From Laedolimicola sp934402125 (GTDB lineage Bacteria > Bacillota > Clostridia > Lachnospirales > Lachnospiraceae): a stretch of 64,000 nucleotides of DNA. The notes below the pieces were generated by a model. That model was not told the DNA's origin and made no database searches. It saw only the letters and a list, made by a program, of their open reading frames with translations. Location: contig NZ_JBQHTG010000001.1 in assembly GCF_052065835.1 (NCBI RefSeq), positions 744,001 through 808,000 on the forward strand, given 5' to 3'. Below, one piece after another: positions 1 through 8,155 of this stretch. Positions within the stretch are counted from its first letter, which is position 1. Each line of letters opens with the position of its first letter. A program made the translations under genes and the position numbers.

Positions 1-1422
1 ATTCATTTTCAGGGCCTTTTCCAGGGTAATATTCAGCTCCTGGGGTACCATTTTCGCAATAGAATCCACAAAGTTATAGGGCAAGTCCATCACCCGGCCC
101 ACGTCCCGGATTACGCCCCGGGCCGCCAGGGTACCGAAGGTTACGATCTGTACCACCCGGTCCTTGCCGTATTTCCGCACCACATAATCGATCACCTCCT
201 GCCGCCGTTCATAGCAGAAGTCAATATCGATATCCGGCATAGACACACGCTCCGGGTTCAGGAAGCGCTCAAACAGCAGCTGATAGCGCATGGGATCGAT
301 ATTGGTGATCCCCATAGTATAGGAAACAATGCTTCCGGCCGCGGATCCACGTCCCGGTCCCACTGCGATTCCATGCTCCCTGGCATAATGGATAAAGTCC
401 CAGACAATCAGGAAATAATCCACGTAGCCCATATTTTTGATCACGCCCAGCTCATAGGTCAGACGATCCCGCATGGTACCGTCATCGTCCGGGTAGCGCT
501 CTGCCAGTCCGTCAAAGCAGAGCTTATTCAGATATTCCCAGGAGGTATAGCCCTCCGGCACATCGTATTTGGGGAGCTTGGTAACGCCGAATTCAATCTC
601 CACATTACAGCGCTCCGCGATTTTCCCTGTATTTTCCAACGCCTCTTTCGCATACGGAAAAAGCGCTTCCATTTCCTCCGGGGATTTCACATAATACTGA
701 CCGCCCTCGTAGCGCATCCGGTCCTCATCCGCCAGCTTCTTGCCGGTCTGGATACAGAGCAGGATATCATGGGGCTTCACATCCTGCGCATAGGTATAAT
801 GACAGTCATTGGTGGCTACCAGGGGGATCTGAAGCTCCTGACTCATACGCAGCAGCGCCTGATTCACGGTCTTCTGTTCCGGAATGCCGTGATCCTGCAA
901 CTCCAGGAAATAATTTCCTTTTCCAAAGACTGCTTCATATTTTAAAGCAGATTTTTTCGCTTCCTCATAAAGTCCCTTCTGGATATACCGGGGCACCTCG
1001 CCCGCCAGGCAGGCGGACAGGGCGATGATTCCCTCATGAAACTCCTGCAGGACCTCCATATCCACACGGGGCTTGTAGTAAAAGCCCTCCACATAACCGC
1101 AGGATACGATTTTCATCAGATTGGCGTAGCCCTGGTTGTTCTCCGCCAGCAGCACCAGATGATAATACCGGTCGTCCCCTCCGGTGGTCTCCTTGTCAAA
1201 GCGGGAATTTGGAGCCACATAGACCTCGCAGCCTAAGATCGGCTTAATCCCCTCCGCCCGGGCCGCCCGGTAGAAATCAATGACGCCGAACATGGCTCCA
1301 TGATCCGTAATGGCCGCCGCCGTCATGCCCAGATTTTTCACCTGGGCCACATATTCTTTTATCTTATTGGACCCGTCCAGAAGGCTGTATTCTGTATGGG
1401 TGTGTAAATGTACAAATGACAT
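1..1422 (-). CDS. dnaE: DNA polymerase III alpha subunit, DnaE type (partial, 3' end outside window)
   Basis: Catalytic subunit of the replicative polymerase. The reverse-strand frame is open from an ATG at 1420-1422 to the window edge, giving about 474 N-terminal residues. It begins MSFVHLHTHTEYSLLDGS, the PHP domain signature of bacterial C-family polymerases. Further on it has GPGRGSAAGS and PDIDIDF, the two best conserved motifs of the catalytic palm. A family member has about 1150 residues, so the fingers, tandem HhH and OB domains lie beyond the window. The next minus-strand gene upstream, coaBC, ends 9 bases before this start, so the two may be co-transcribed. Confidence 0.96.
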   Translation of the reverse strand, partial: MSFVHLHTHTEYSLLDGSNKIKEYVAQVKNLGMTAAAITDHGAMFGVIDFYRAARAEGIKPILGCEVYVAPNSRFDKETTGGDDRYYHLVLLAENNQGYANLMKIVSCGYVEGFYYKPRVDMEVLQEFHEGIIALSACLAGEVPRYIQKGLYEEAKKSALKYEAVFGKGNYFLELQDHGIPEQKTVNQALLRMSQELQIPLVATNDCHYTYAQDVKPHDILLCIQTGKKLADEDRMRYEGGQYYVKSPEEMEALFPYAKEALENTGKIAERCNVEIEFGVTKLPKYDVPEGYTSWEYLNKLCFDGLAERYPDDDGTMRDRLTYELGVIKNMGYVDYFLIVWDFIHYAREHGIAVGPGRGSAAGSIVSYTMGITNIDPMRYQLLFERFLNPERVSMPDIDIDFCYERRQEVIDYVVRKYGKDRVVQIVTFGTLAARGVIRDVGRVMDLPYNFVDSIAKMVPQELNITLEKALKMN

Positions 1423-1431
1423 GAAGTCTCC

Positions 1432-2643
1432 TTATCCCAGTTTTTTACAGATCTCGTTCAAAATCTCATGGGCCGTCTCTTCTTTGGAAAGCAGCGGAAG
1501 CTCCCGTTCCCCTTCCCGGCTCAGCACCGTCACGCAGTTGGTGTCGGTTCCGAAGCCCGCGCCCGTCTTCCGGAGGCTGTTGGCGCAGATCAGATCGCAG
1601 TGTTTGCTCTCCAGCTTTTTCTTCGCGTTGGCCAGCAGATCCTCTGTCTCCATGGCGAAGCCGCAGAGCACCTGGCCTTCCCTTTTGTGCTCGCCCAGAT
1701 ATTTTAAGATATCCCGGGTTCTGGTAAGCTCGATGGAAAGTCCGCCCTCGGCCTTCTTTATCTTATGGTCTGCGGTGGTCGCCGGCGTATAATCCGCCAC
1801 TGCAGCGGCTTTGATAATCACATCAGACTCCTCCGCACGCTCTTTCACAGCCTCGAACATATCCTGCGCTGAGGTTACACGCACCACATTCACCAGCAGT
1901 GGCGCTTCCGCCTCCGTGTGGGCTGCCACCAGCGTCACCTCCGCGCCCCGGAGCATGGCTGCGTGGGCCAGGGCAAAGCCCATTTTCCCGGTAGAATGAT
2001 TGGTGATAAAGCGTACCGGATCGATGGCTTCCCGGGTGGCTCCCGCAGTCACCAGCACCTTTTTCCCTGCCAGATCCTTCTCGCAGGCAATTTCCTTCAG
2101 AATATATTCCAGCAGCAGCCTTTCGTCGGGCATTCGTCCGTCGCCGCTGTCCCCATTGGCCAGCATACCGGTCTCCGGCGGAATGATCTCATAGCCGAAG
2201 CGGGCCAGCTTCTCCAGATTATCCTGGACGATCGGATTGTGGTACATATTGTGGTTCATGGCCGGGGAAATGATTTTTTTGCAGGGACAGGCCATGACCG
2301 TAGTAGTCAGCATATCATCGGCAATGCCGTTCGCGATCTTGCCGATCACGTTGGCAGAGGCCGGAGCTACCAGCACCACGTCCGCCTGCTTTGCCAGCGC
2401 CACATGCTCCACACTGTACTGGAAATTCCGGTCAAAGGTGTCGATGAGGCATTTATTGCCCGTCAGCTGCTCAAAGGTCAGCGGCGTGATAAATTCCGTA
2501 GCGTTTTTCGTCATCAGTACCTGCACGTTGGCCCCCAGTTTCCGGAGCATCCGCGCCAGATTTACGATTTTATATGCAGCGATACTTCCTGTTACGCCCA
2601 GTACCGCGGTCTTTCCTTTTAACGTATTTTTATCCAATGTCAT
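1432..2643 (-). CDS. coaBC: Bifunctional phosphopantothenoylcysteine decarboxylase / phosphopantothenate-cysteine ligase
   Basis: Two consecutive steps of coenzyme A synthesis in the cytoplasm: joins cysteine to 4'-phosphopantothenate and decarboxylates the product. At 403 residues it has the usual length of the fused enzyme. The N-terminal flavoprotein half shows VTGSIAAYK, the SVEH histidine region, APASANVIGKIANGIADD and PAMNHNMY. The C-terminal ligase half starts near residue 190 with KVLVTAGATREAIDPVR, followed by NHSTGKMG and a KIKK motif. It lies next to a probable pantothenate transporter and coaX, so vitamin uptake and CoA synthesis are grouped here, although coaBC faces the opposite way. 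Confidence 0.97.
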   Translation of the reverse strand: MTLDKNTLKGKTAVLGVTGSIAAYKIVNLARMLRKLGANVQVLMTKNATEFITPLTFEQLTGNKCLIDTFDRNFQYSVEHVALAKQADVVLVAPASANVIGKIANGIADDMLTTTVMACPCKKIISPAMNHNMYHNPIVQDNLEKLARFGYEIIPPETGMLANGDSGDGRMPDERLLLEYILKEIACEKDLAGKKVLVTAGATREAIDPVRFITNHSTGKMGFALAHAAMLRGAEVTLVAAHTEAEAPLLVNVVRVTSAQDMFEAVKERAEESDVIIKAAAVADYTPATTADHKIKKAEGGLSIELTRTRDILKYLGEHKREGQVLCGFAMETEDLLANAKKKLESKHCDLICANSLRKTGAGFGTDTNCVTVLSREGERELPLLSKEETAHEILNEICKKLG

Positions 2644-2729
2644 CTGTCATTCCTCCCGTTTTATTCCCCTTGATTATAGGGGAATTTCGCATTTTTTTCA
2701 ATACAAAGGCCCCCGAACTTTTTATTTGC

Positions 2730-2770
2730 TTGAATTACGGATTTTCCTATGCTATCATTACCCCGTAATT
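2730..2770 (+). promoter_or_regulatory. Probable sigma-A promoter of the panT-like gene with an overlapping inverted repeat
   Basis: TTGAAT at 2730-2735 and TATCAT at 2753-2758 are separated by 17 bp. An 8-bp inverted repeat, AATTACGG at 2733-2740 and CCGTAATT at 2763-2770, straddles the -35 and start regions and could be an operator. A small hairpin TCCGC-GTAT-GCGGA follows in the leader before a strong AAGGAGG site at about 2800. Confidence 0.5.
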
Positions 2771-2817
2771 GTATTGTATCCGCGTATGCGGAATAATAAC
2801 AAGGAGGAAAACTGAAT

Positions 2818-3426
2818 ATGAAAACATCTAACAAAACACGGCAGCTAACCATTCTCGGACTGCTGACCGGCATCTTACTTCTGATGGCTTATACGCCTCT
2901 GGGATACCTGAACATCGGGCCTCTGGCTATCTCGTTCAATGTGATCCCTGTCGCACTGGCTGCCATTACCCTGGGACCTGCAGGCGGAGCTGCCGCGGGA
3001 GCCGTATTTGGACTGACCAGCTTTTTACAGTGCATCGGTGTGGGCGGTGTAAGCGCCATGGGTGTCGTACTCTTCGGCATCAATCCCGTACTGGCATTTA
3101 TCCAGCGTTTTATTCCCCGTCTCCTGGACGGACTTCTGCTGGGTTATATCTTCCGCGGTGTAAAGAAGGCTTCCAACGCGCGCGTAGGCTGCTTCGTAAC
3201 CGGCTTCTTCTCCGCATTTTTAAATACGCTGTTTTTCATGACCGCACTGGTTGTCCTGTTCGGCAATACCGAATATATGCAGGGACTCATCGGCGGTAAA
3301 AATATCATTCTGTTTGTCTGCAGCTTCGTAGGCATCAACGCCGTCTGCGAGATGGTTTCTTCTACCATTATTACAGGCGCCGTGGGCTTCGCCCTTCTGA
3401 AGGCAGGCCTCATTAACCGCGATTAA
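2818..3426 (+). CDS. panT: ECF transporter S component, probably pantothenate-specific (PanT)
   Basis: Membrane substrate-binding subunit of an energy-coupling factor vitamin importer. The 202 residues form about six hydrophobic segments, the standard S-component size, with a GPLAISFNVIPVALAAI stretch and the small-residue-rich GPAGGAAAGAVFGL loop. No ATPase or T component lies beside it, which fits a group II ECF system using a shared module elsewhere. The specificity is inferred from context: coaBC lies immediately upstream on the other strand and coaX follows downstream, as in known panT clusters. Another vitamin cannot be excluded from sequence alone. An AAGGAGG site precedes the ATG. Confidence 0.85.
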   Translation: MKTSNKTRQLTILGLLTGILLLMAYTPLGYLNIGPLAISFNVIPVALAAITLGPAGGAAAGAVFGLTSFLQCIGVGGVSAMGVVLFGINPVLAFIQRFIPRLLDGLLLGYIFRGVKKASNARVGCFVTGFFSAFLNTLFFMTALVVLFGNTEYMQGLIGGKNIILFVCSFVGINAVCEMVSSTIITGAVGFALLKAGLINRD

Positions 3427-3497
3427 ACCCTTTCTATTTAAACTATATCACAGCCTGAAGCACTTGCTGCTGAAGGCGTATAAAAATGATTTGAGAG

Positions 3498-3566
3498 TGC
3501 AAAATCCCATCGACGAAGTCGATTCTCATGGATTTTGCATCATAACTGCGAAGGCACTGAGCAGTT
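3498..3566. repeat. Intergenic nested palindrome ahead of coaX
   Basis: TGCAAAATCC at 3498-3507 pairs with GGATTTTGCA at 3530-3539. Inside is ATCGAC-GAA-GTCGAT (3509-3523). A second hairpin, AACTGC at 3544-3549 with GCAGTT at 3561-3566, ends directly at the coaX ribosome-binding site AGGAGG (3567-3572). It may be a dispersed repeat, a terminator for panT, or a translational control structure for coaX. Confidence 0.55.
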
Positions 3567-3574
3567 AGGAGGAA

Positions 3575-4348
3575 ATGATGATACTCACCATTGATATCGG
3601 AAATACGAATATTGTCATGGGTTGTTTTCACAAAGACCAGCTTCTCTTTCTGGAGCGTTTTTCCACAGAGCAGGATTCTACCTCGCTGGAATACGCTACC
3701 ATTATCCGGGAAATGCTGGATCTGCATGAAATCGAACCCTCCCGGATCCGGGGCGGCATTATTTCCTCCGTGGTACCTTCCGTGACCAATACAGTCCGGG
3801 AGGCAGCCGAGAAATTCACCGGCGCCCGGATGCTGGTGGTGGGACCCGGTATCAAAACCGGAATCAAACTGGCCGTAGACGACCCGGCCCAGCAGGGCAG
3901 CGACCTGATCGTAGGCGCGGTGGCAGGCGTCCACAGCTATCCTGTCCCTCAGATTATCATCGACATGGGTACGGCTACCACCGTCTCTGTCATCAACCGG
4001 GATAAGGCCTATATCGGAAAAATGATTCTGCCCGGCGTGGCCGTTTCTCTGAACGCCCTGTCCGGGAAGGCGGCCCAGCTGCCCTATATCTCTCTGGAGA
4101 AGCCGAAGAAGCTCATCGGAAGCAATACGGTGGACTCCATGAAAAGCGGCATTCTCTACGGAAATGCCGGAGCTCTGGACGGTCTGATCGACCGGATCAA
4201 CGAGGAGCTTGGAACCACCTGTACGGTGGTCGCCACCGGAGGTCTGGCAGGCGTCATCGCGCCCCTGTGCCGACACCACATGATCCTGGACGATGATCTG
4301 CTGCTGAAGGGGCTGCTGATTCTATATTACAAAAATTGCTCAAACTAA
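3575..4348 (+). CDS. coaX: Type III pantothenate kinase
   Basis: Phosphorylates pantothenate, the first committed step of CoA synthesis. The 257 residues match the family length. Visible motifs are the phosphate loop DIGNTN near the N-terminus, GPGIKTGIKLAVDDPAQQGSD around residue 90, IDMGTATTVSVI around residue 130 and the GGLAGVI loop near the C-terminus. Two adjacent ATG codons give MMIL; AGGAGG lies 2 bases before the first and 5 before the second, so the second (3578) is slightly better spaced. CoaX-type kinases are not feedback-inhibited by CoA in known cases. It completes a local pantothenate-to-CoA set with coaBC and the S component. Confidence 0.96.
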   Translation: MMILTIDIGNTNIVMGCFHKDQLLFLERFSTEQDSTSLEYATIIREMLDLHEIEPSRIRGGIISSVVPSVTNTVREAAEKFTGARMLVVGPGIKTGIKLAVDDPAQQGSDLIVGAVAGVHSYPVPQIIIDMGTATTVSVINRDKAYIGKMILPGVAVSLNALSGKAAQLPYISLEKPKKLIGSNTVDSMKSGILYGNAGALDGLIDRINEELGTTCTVVATGGLAGVIAPLCRHHMILDDDLLLKGLLILYYKNCSN

Positions 4349-4369
4349 AGATATTGTTGCAACAAAATG

Positions 4370-4498
4370 CGGGCAGATTTCCATATCCCATGTTCGCCCG
4401 TTTCTCGTTACATCGGTATGCCTGGCCCGGACTCAAGTCCGTTCCATTCATACCGATGTCTCGAAAAGGCGGACATCTGGATATAGGAAATCTGCCCG
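4370..4498. terminator. Large nested hairpin between convergent genes, probable bidirectional terminator
   Basis: The outer arms are CGGGCAGATTTCC near 4369 and GGAAATCTGCCCG ending at 4498. The middle arms are CATCGGTATG at 4411-4420 and CATACCGATG at 4449-4458, and the inner hairpin is CGGACT-CAA-GTCCG near 4428-4441. The plus-strand side is followed by TTTTT at 4501-4505. It lies between the coaX stop and the end of the converging membrane protein gene. About 130 nt and three tiers is larger than an ordinary terminator. Confidence 0.6.
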
Positions 4499-4516
4499 TG
4501 TTTTTACGCCAACTTT

Positions 4517-6190
4517 TTATGGTTTTCGCAGCACCACCGAGGTTCCCAGATCTGTCATCTCGTAGCCTGCGTCCAGGTATCTCTGCATCAGCTCCGGCTT
4601 TTCCCGCATACTCTCCTCATAATCTGTACAGTACACTACCGTGGGCGTCTTTCGGGGAAAGAAAAACTGATAGACGTCATACAGGGAATCGTAAAACTCA
4701 CCCCAGCAGGTATAATTGGCCACTGCCGCGTCCGTGCAGAGGTACGCCCATGGCTCCATATTCATGACCAGCAGGACATCCTGCTCTGTCAGCTGCAGAA
4801 ACTCCAGCTCCCGCACGCGTTCCGAATGAAATTCTGCCATGCCGGAGGTCGTATAGAGGCCTTTGGCAGGACCGTCCGTCACTTTTTCAGTCAGCTCGGA
4901 CAGCGGCGCTTCATTATAAAAAAACGCAATTCTTAAGCTTCCTGAAATTCCCAGTTGAAGCATTAGAAGCAGCGCAGCACAGACCGCCGCACCGCGGCCC
5001 CATTTTCCAAGAGCTTCCCTCTGCTCCTGAATGAACTGTGCCAGAAACAGCGCGCTGACGGAGCTGCTGAGCACGTAACAGGAGGTAATGCAGAGAATTC
5101 CCGTATCCGAAGCGAAATGGGAGCACAGGGAATAGAGGATTCCCGGCACAAACCACAGTCCGAGATATCGGTAGTCCTTCTTTCTCAGCAGACGGAAGCA
5201 CAGAAGTCCTGTCAGGGACAGAGGCACCATGCAGAAGTTTGTCGGCACCCGCTGCTGTAAAAAACCGTGATACCAGAGGTAGAAGCCCGCCAGCGCCGCC
5301 ACCGGAAGCACATAAGCAAACGCGTGCTCCCGGCACTTCCGATCCAGACAGGAAAGCAGCAGCGCCCCGCCGGTTACCCAGAAGAGATACCTATATTCCG
5401 GATATAATTTTCCGAAATAAGAGGTAAATTTCCGCATCCACTGACCCGCGTTCTGCTCGTAGCCGGGAATGTGAAAATTGTAAGAAAATGTCAGCCGCAG
5501 CTCACCCAGGGACGCTCTCTGATACAGCATCAGACAGAAAATCAGAAATACTGCGAAGGCTCCCACGCTCATCCAGAAGAACGGAACCAGAAGCTTCTTT
5601 TCCCGTCCTACAGCCACCCGTAGTATCTGAACCGCGCCATACAGGAGATACAGCACCAGGGCAAAGGGATTGGCCAGGATACAGAAGGCGGCGCAGATAC
5701 CGCAAAGCAGCGGATCTCTCACCGGGTGCTTTTCCTCTTGCGTACATAGTATGCAGAAGGAAAGCAGGGCAAAGCCGATTCCCAGTGTATTGTAGGACAG
5801 GGACGCAATGTTAAAGGGCGTGAAAAGCAGATAAACCAGGCTCACGAGAAGCGCGCCCCTTTCCCGCTTCCGAAGCCGCAGATACACAAAGCAGGCCACT
5901 GCCGTCTGAAAAATCACATACAGAATCCGCAGATACAGGATCACGCCTTCATTGGATTCTCGCACCAGCCGGAACAGCACATAAAACGGATACACCGGGA
6001 TCATGGACATCAGATGCATCTGCCAGTCCTGCACCAGATACACGTCCCCCCGGTACAGACGGTAAAGACAGTCTGCGTAATACATTTCATCATTATAATT
6101 CACGCCGTAAAATGCCCGCCAGATAAGAACCAGGCCCAGAAGCGCCAGCAGAACCGCCGGGGCGTACGCGGCGTATTTTGATTTCTTCAT
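4517..6190 (-). CDS. Polytopic membrane protein, glycosyltransferase-like
   Basis: A 557-residue protein with roughly a dozen hydrophobic segments, beginning MKKSKYAAYAPAVLLALLGLVLIW. The first extracytoplasmic loop has YNDEMYYADCLYRL, reminiscent of the acidic loop near the active site of GT-C lipid-linked sugar transferases (PMT/ArnT type). That assignment is tentative. The C-terminal 100 residues are soluble and carry PWAYLCTDAAVANYTCWG. The start was placed at 6190 because AAGGGAGG stands 8 bases upstream; the open frame extends 39 codons further without such a site. The SGNH hydrolase gene is divergent, so the pair may act together on cell-surface glycans. Confidence 0.7.
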   Translation of the reverse strand: MKKSKYAAYAPAVLLALLGLVLIWRAFYGVNYNDEMYYADCLYRLYRGDVYLVQDWQMHLMSMIPVYPFYVLFRLVRESNEGVILYLRILYVIFQTAVACFVYLRLRKRERGALLVSLVYLLFTPFNIASLSYNTLGIGFALLSFCILCTQEEKHPVRDPLLCGICAAFCILANPFALVLYLLYGAVQILRVAVGREKKLLVPFFWMSVGAFAVFLIFCLMLYQRASLGELRLTFSYNFHIPGYEQNAGQWMRKFTSYFGKLYPEYRYLFWVTGGALLLSCLDRKCREHAFAYVLPVAALAGFYLWYHGFLQQRVPTNFCMVPLSLTGLLCFRLLRKKDYRYLGLWFVPGILYSLCSHFASDTGILCITSCYVLSSSVSALFLAQFIQEQREALGKWGRGAAVCAALLLMLQLGISGSLRIAFFYNEAPLSELTEKVTDGPAKGLYTTSGMAEFHSERVRELEFLQLTEQDVLLVMNMEPWAYLCTDAAVANYTCWGEFYDSLYDVYQFFFPRKTPTVVYCTDYEESMREKPELMQRYLDAGYEMTDLGTSVVLRKP

Positions 6191-6301
6191 GAATGTGTTT
6201 CCTCCCTTAAAGCTTGCCATATTATAACAAAAAAAGAGCTTGAAGTAAACCCGGACGCCCCCTATAATAAAACTCATATCATAGAAAAAGAGGTACTGAA
6301 T

Positions 6302-7756
6302 TTGCATCCGTTTTTCACCTGTCTTTTAACCGCGGGACTGACCGTTTCCTCTCTGGGCGCTCCGGCTCTGACCGACGGCAGCGTGCTGGGCTTCTGGGGA
6401 GACAGCATTACCCATGCGGAATACTCAGAAATCAATTACACACACGTTTTATATAATTATTATGTAACCCATATGCCGGATACGAAGCTGGAGCTCCGTA
6501 ATCTGGGCGTGGGCGGCGCGCGGCTGACCCACGCTCTGGATCTGTATCAGGTGGATCCGGCTGCCCGTGGCCTGACGGACGCCGTGGTAGAATACGGAAT
6601 CAACGATCTGCAAAAATACCTGTACGAGGATCCGGATCTGTATCCGGAAGGAAGCGACGCCCGGGAAGAAAATCTGGTGGATTACCAGGCCAACCTGGAA
6701 GCCTTCCTGCATACCCTGGAGCAGGGCGGCGTCCTCGCCGATCACATCGCCATCGCAACCCTCCCTGTTCCGGACGGGCTCCGTTTCGGAACAGACGATG
6801 AGGACTACCAGTCCAAAAATGAAGCCCGAGCCCGGGTAGAAGAGGGCTTTACCCGTATCTCTGATGTTATCCGTGATACTGCGGCAGAGGAACAGGTTCA
6901 CCTGCTGGAGCTGCAATATCCCTTAAATAAACTGGCCGCTTCTCTTTCTGAAGAACAGAAAGCTTCCGATATCATGCTGGAGGATCTGCTTCACCTGAAC
7001 ACTGCGGGACAAATCTATCTGGCTTATCTCATTCTGGAAGAGCAGGGCGCTCTGACGGAGGTTTCACAGGTAAATATTCAGAAGGGAAGTCTCCTTTCCT
7101 CCGACGCGGAAGTGTCCCATTTACATTATAAGGACGATTATCTGTATTATGATTACCGTGCAAACCGTCTTCCCATGGGCGTTTCCCACGAATACTTTGA
7201 AGCCGACGAGACCCTGCATATTCTGGATCGGATGAACCGGGAAATGATCCGGGTTTCTGATCTGGATCCGGACGCAACCTATGATCTCTATATGGACGGC
7301 CGGATTCTTGGCAGCTACACCGGCTCCGATTTTGCTTCCGGCGTCAATATCGCCAATCTCCGGGAGAATCCGACCCAGGAATACGCCCGGGCCATCGAGC
7401 AGCTGAACCGGGGCAGGCGGGCCGAAGAGCTCTCTTACCGTAAGCTTGTGCAGAATTATACCGACTGCGGCTCCGGCGCAGTCACCGCCGAAGATATCGC
7501 TGCCGGATACGCAGACTGGCAGCCAAAGGACACTGAATACCGGGAGGCTATGTACACCTCAGCCCGGACCTGTATCCAGGCTGTCCACCGGGTGGCCATT
7601 GTCCGGCAGGGCATCACGCCCCCGAAAGCGGCTCTGTCCGCGCCGGGCGGTTCTTCCCGGAAGCTGCTTTTTGTAGGCGTCGCAGGAGGATTTGCAGTTA
7701 TCGTTCTTGTTGTTGGAATTTTCCGGACTGTATATCGGAAACGAAAAACAGATTAA
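6302..7756 (+). CDS. Membrane-anchored SGNH/GDSL-family hydrolase
   Basis: Probably an extracytoplasmic esterase or deacetylase. The 484 residues begin with a signal-like hydrophobic stretch (FFTCLLTAGLTVSSLGAPAL) and end with a transmembrane helix near 450-470 followed by RKRKTD, suggesting a C-terminal anchor. The SGNH blocks are present in order: GDSIT (nucleophile Ser), NLGVGGARL (Gly), EYGINDL (Asn) and DLLHLN (catalytic Asp-x-x-His). The start codon appears to be TTG with AAGAGG about 9 bases upstream. It is divergent from the GT-C-like membrane protein gene. The substrate is unknown; acyl groups on surface polysaccharide are plausible. Confidence 0.85.
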   Translation: MHPFFTCLLTAGLTVSSLGAPALTDGSVLGFWGDSITHAEYSEINYTHVLYNYYVTHMPDTKLELRNLGVGGARLTHALDLYQVDPAARGLTDAVVEYGINDLQKYLYEDPDLYPEGSDAREENLVDYQANLEAFLHTLEQGGVLADHIAIATLPVPDGLRFGTDDEDYQSKNEARARVEEGFTRISDVIRDTAAEEQVHLLELQYPLNKLAASLSEEQKASDIMLEDLLHLNTAGQIYLAYLILEEQGALTEVSQVNIQKGSLLSSDAEVSHLHYKDDYLYYDYRANRLPMGVSHEYFEADETLHILDRMNREMIRVSDLDPDATYDLYMDGRILGSYTGSDFASGVNIANLRENPTQEYARAIEQLNRGRRAEELSYRKLVQNYTDCGSGAVTAEDIAAGYADWQPKDTEYREAMYTSARTCIQAVHRVAIVRQGITPPKAALSAPGGSSRKLLFVGVAGGFAVIVLVVGIFRTVYRKRKTD

Positions 7757-7780
7757 CGGGATTTCGTAAAAAAGGGCAGA

Positions 7781-7824
7781 AAAAAGCGAGGTATTGTTCC
7801 AGCGGAACGGATACCTCGTTTTAT
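7781..7824. terminator. Bidirectional rho-independent terminator
   Basis: CGAGGTAT at 7787-7794 pairs with ATACCTCG at 7811-7818, extended by GTTCC/GGAAC around an AGC loop. It has an A-run on the left and TTTTATTCTTT on the right, and serves the converging SGNH and HPr-like genes. Confidence 0.85.
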
Positions 7825-7827
7825 TCT

Positions 7828-8061
7828 TTAACCATTGATCATAAATGAAACTAATTTGTCGATGTCTTCCTTCTCGTATGCGATGATCTCAAGCTCCGGA
7901 ATCTCTCCGTTGGAGAAGATGTTTGCCATAGATACATACTGGGAAAGCTTTGACTTCAGGTTCAGTCTGTCGCCCTCGCCTGTAACCAGCTCAACCTTAC
8001 CCTTGCAGCTGTCTACTACCTTGAAGAATTTATCGATATCGGTAATGTTCTGTACTTTCAT
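7828..8061 (-). CDS. Small HPr-like-fold protein of unknown role
   Basis: A 77-residue acidic protein (MKVQNITDIDKFFKVVDSCK). The segment LNLKSKLSQYVSMANIF followed by ELEIIAYEKEDIDKLVSFM resembles the Ser46 helix and C-terminal strand-helix of phosphocarrier HPr. There is no histidine at the position of HPr His15, so it cannot act as a PTS phosphocarrier. AAAGGGG lies just upstream of the ATG. It stands alone between a terminator and the CvfB gene. A second HPr-like protein without the histidine occurs in the maltodextrin operon of this window. The fold assignment is by eye. Confidence 0.65.
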   Translation of the reverse strand: MKVQNITDIDKFFKVVDSCKGKVELVTGEGDRLNLKSKLSQYVSMANIFSNGEIPELEIIAYEKEDIDKLVSFMING

Positions 8062-8155
8062 TCTGATTCACCCCTTTCTTTTCTTTCCCTATTATAACCG
8101 CAAAATCCGGCTTTGGAAAGCACTATTTTAATTTTTAAAGATTTTTTAACAATTT

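Noticed and set aside
373..1792. Several long plus-strand open frames opposite dnaE and coaBC
   Set aside because: They are antisense shadows of clear genes, lack ribosome sites and have no family motif.
3443..4279. 278-codon minus-strand frame over coaX
   Set aside because: Shadow of coaX; the coaX motifs decide the coding strand.
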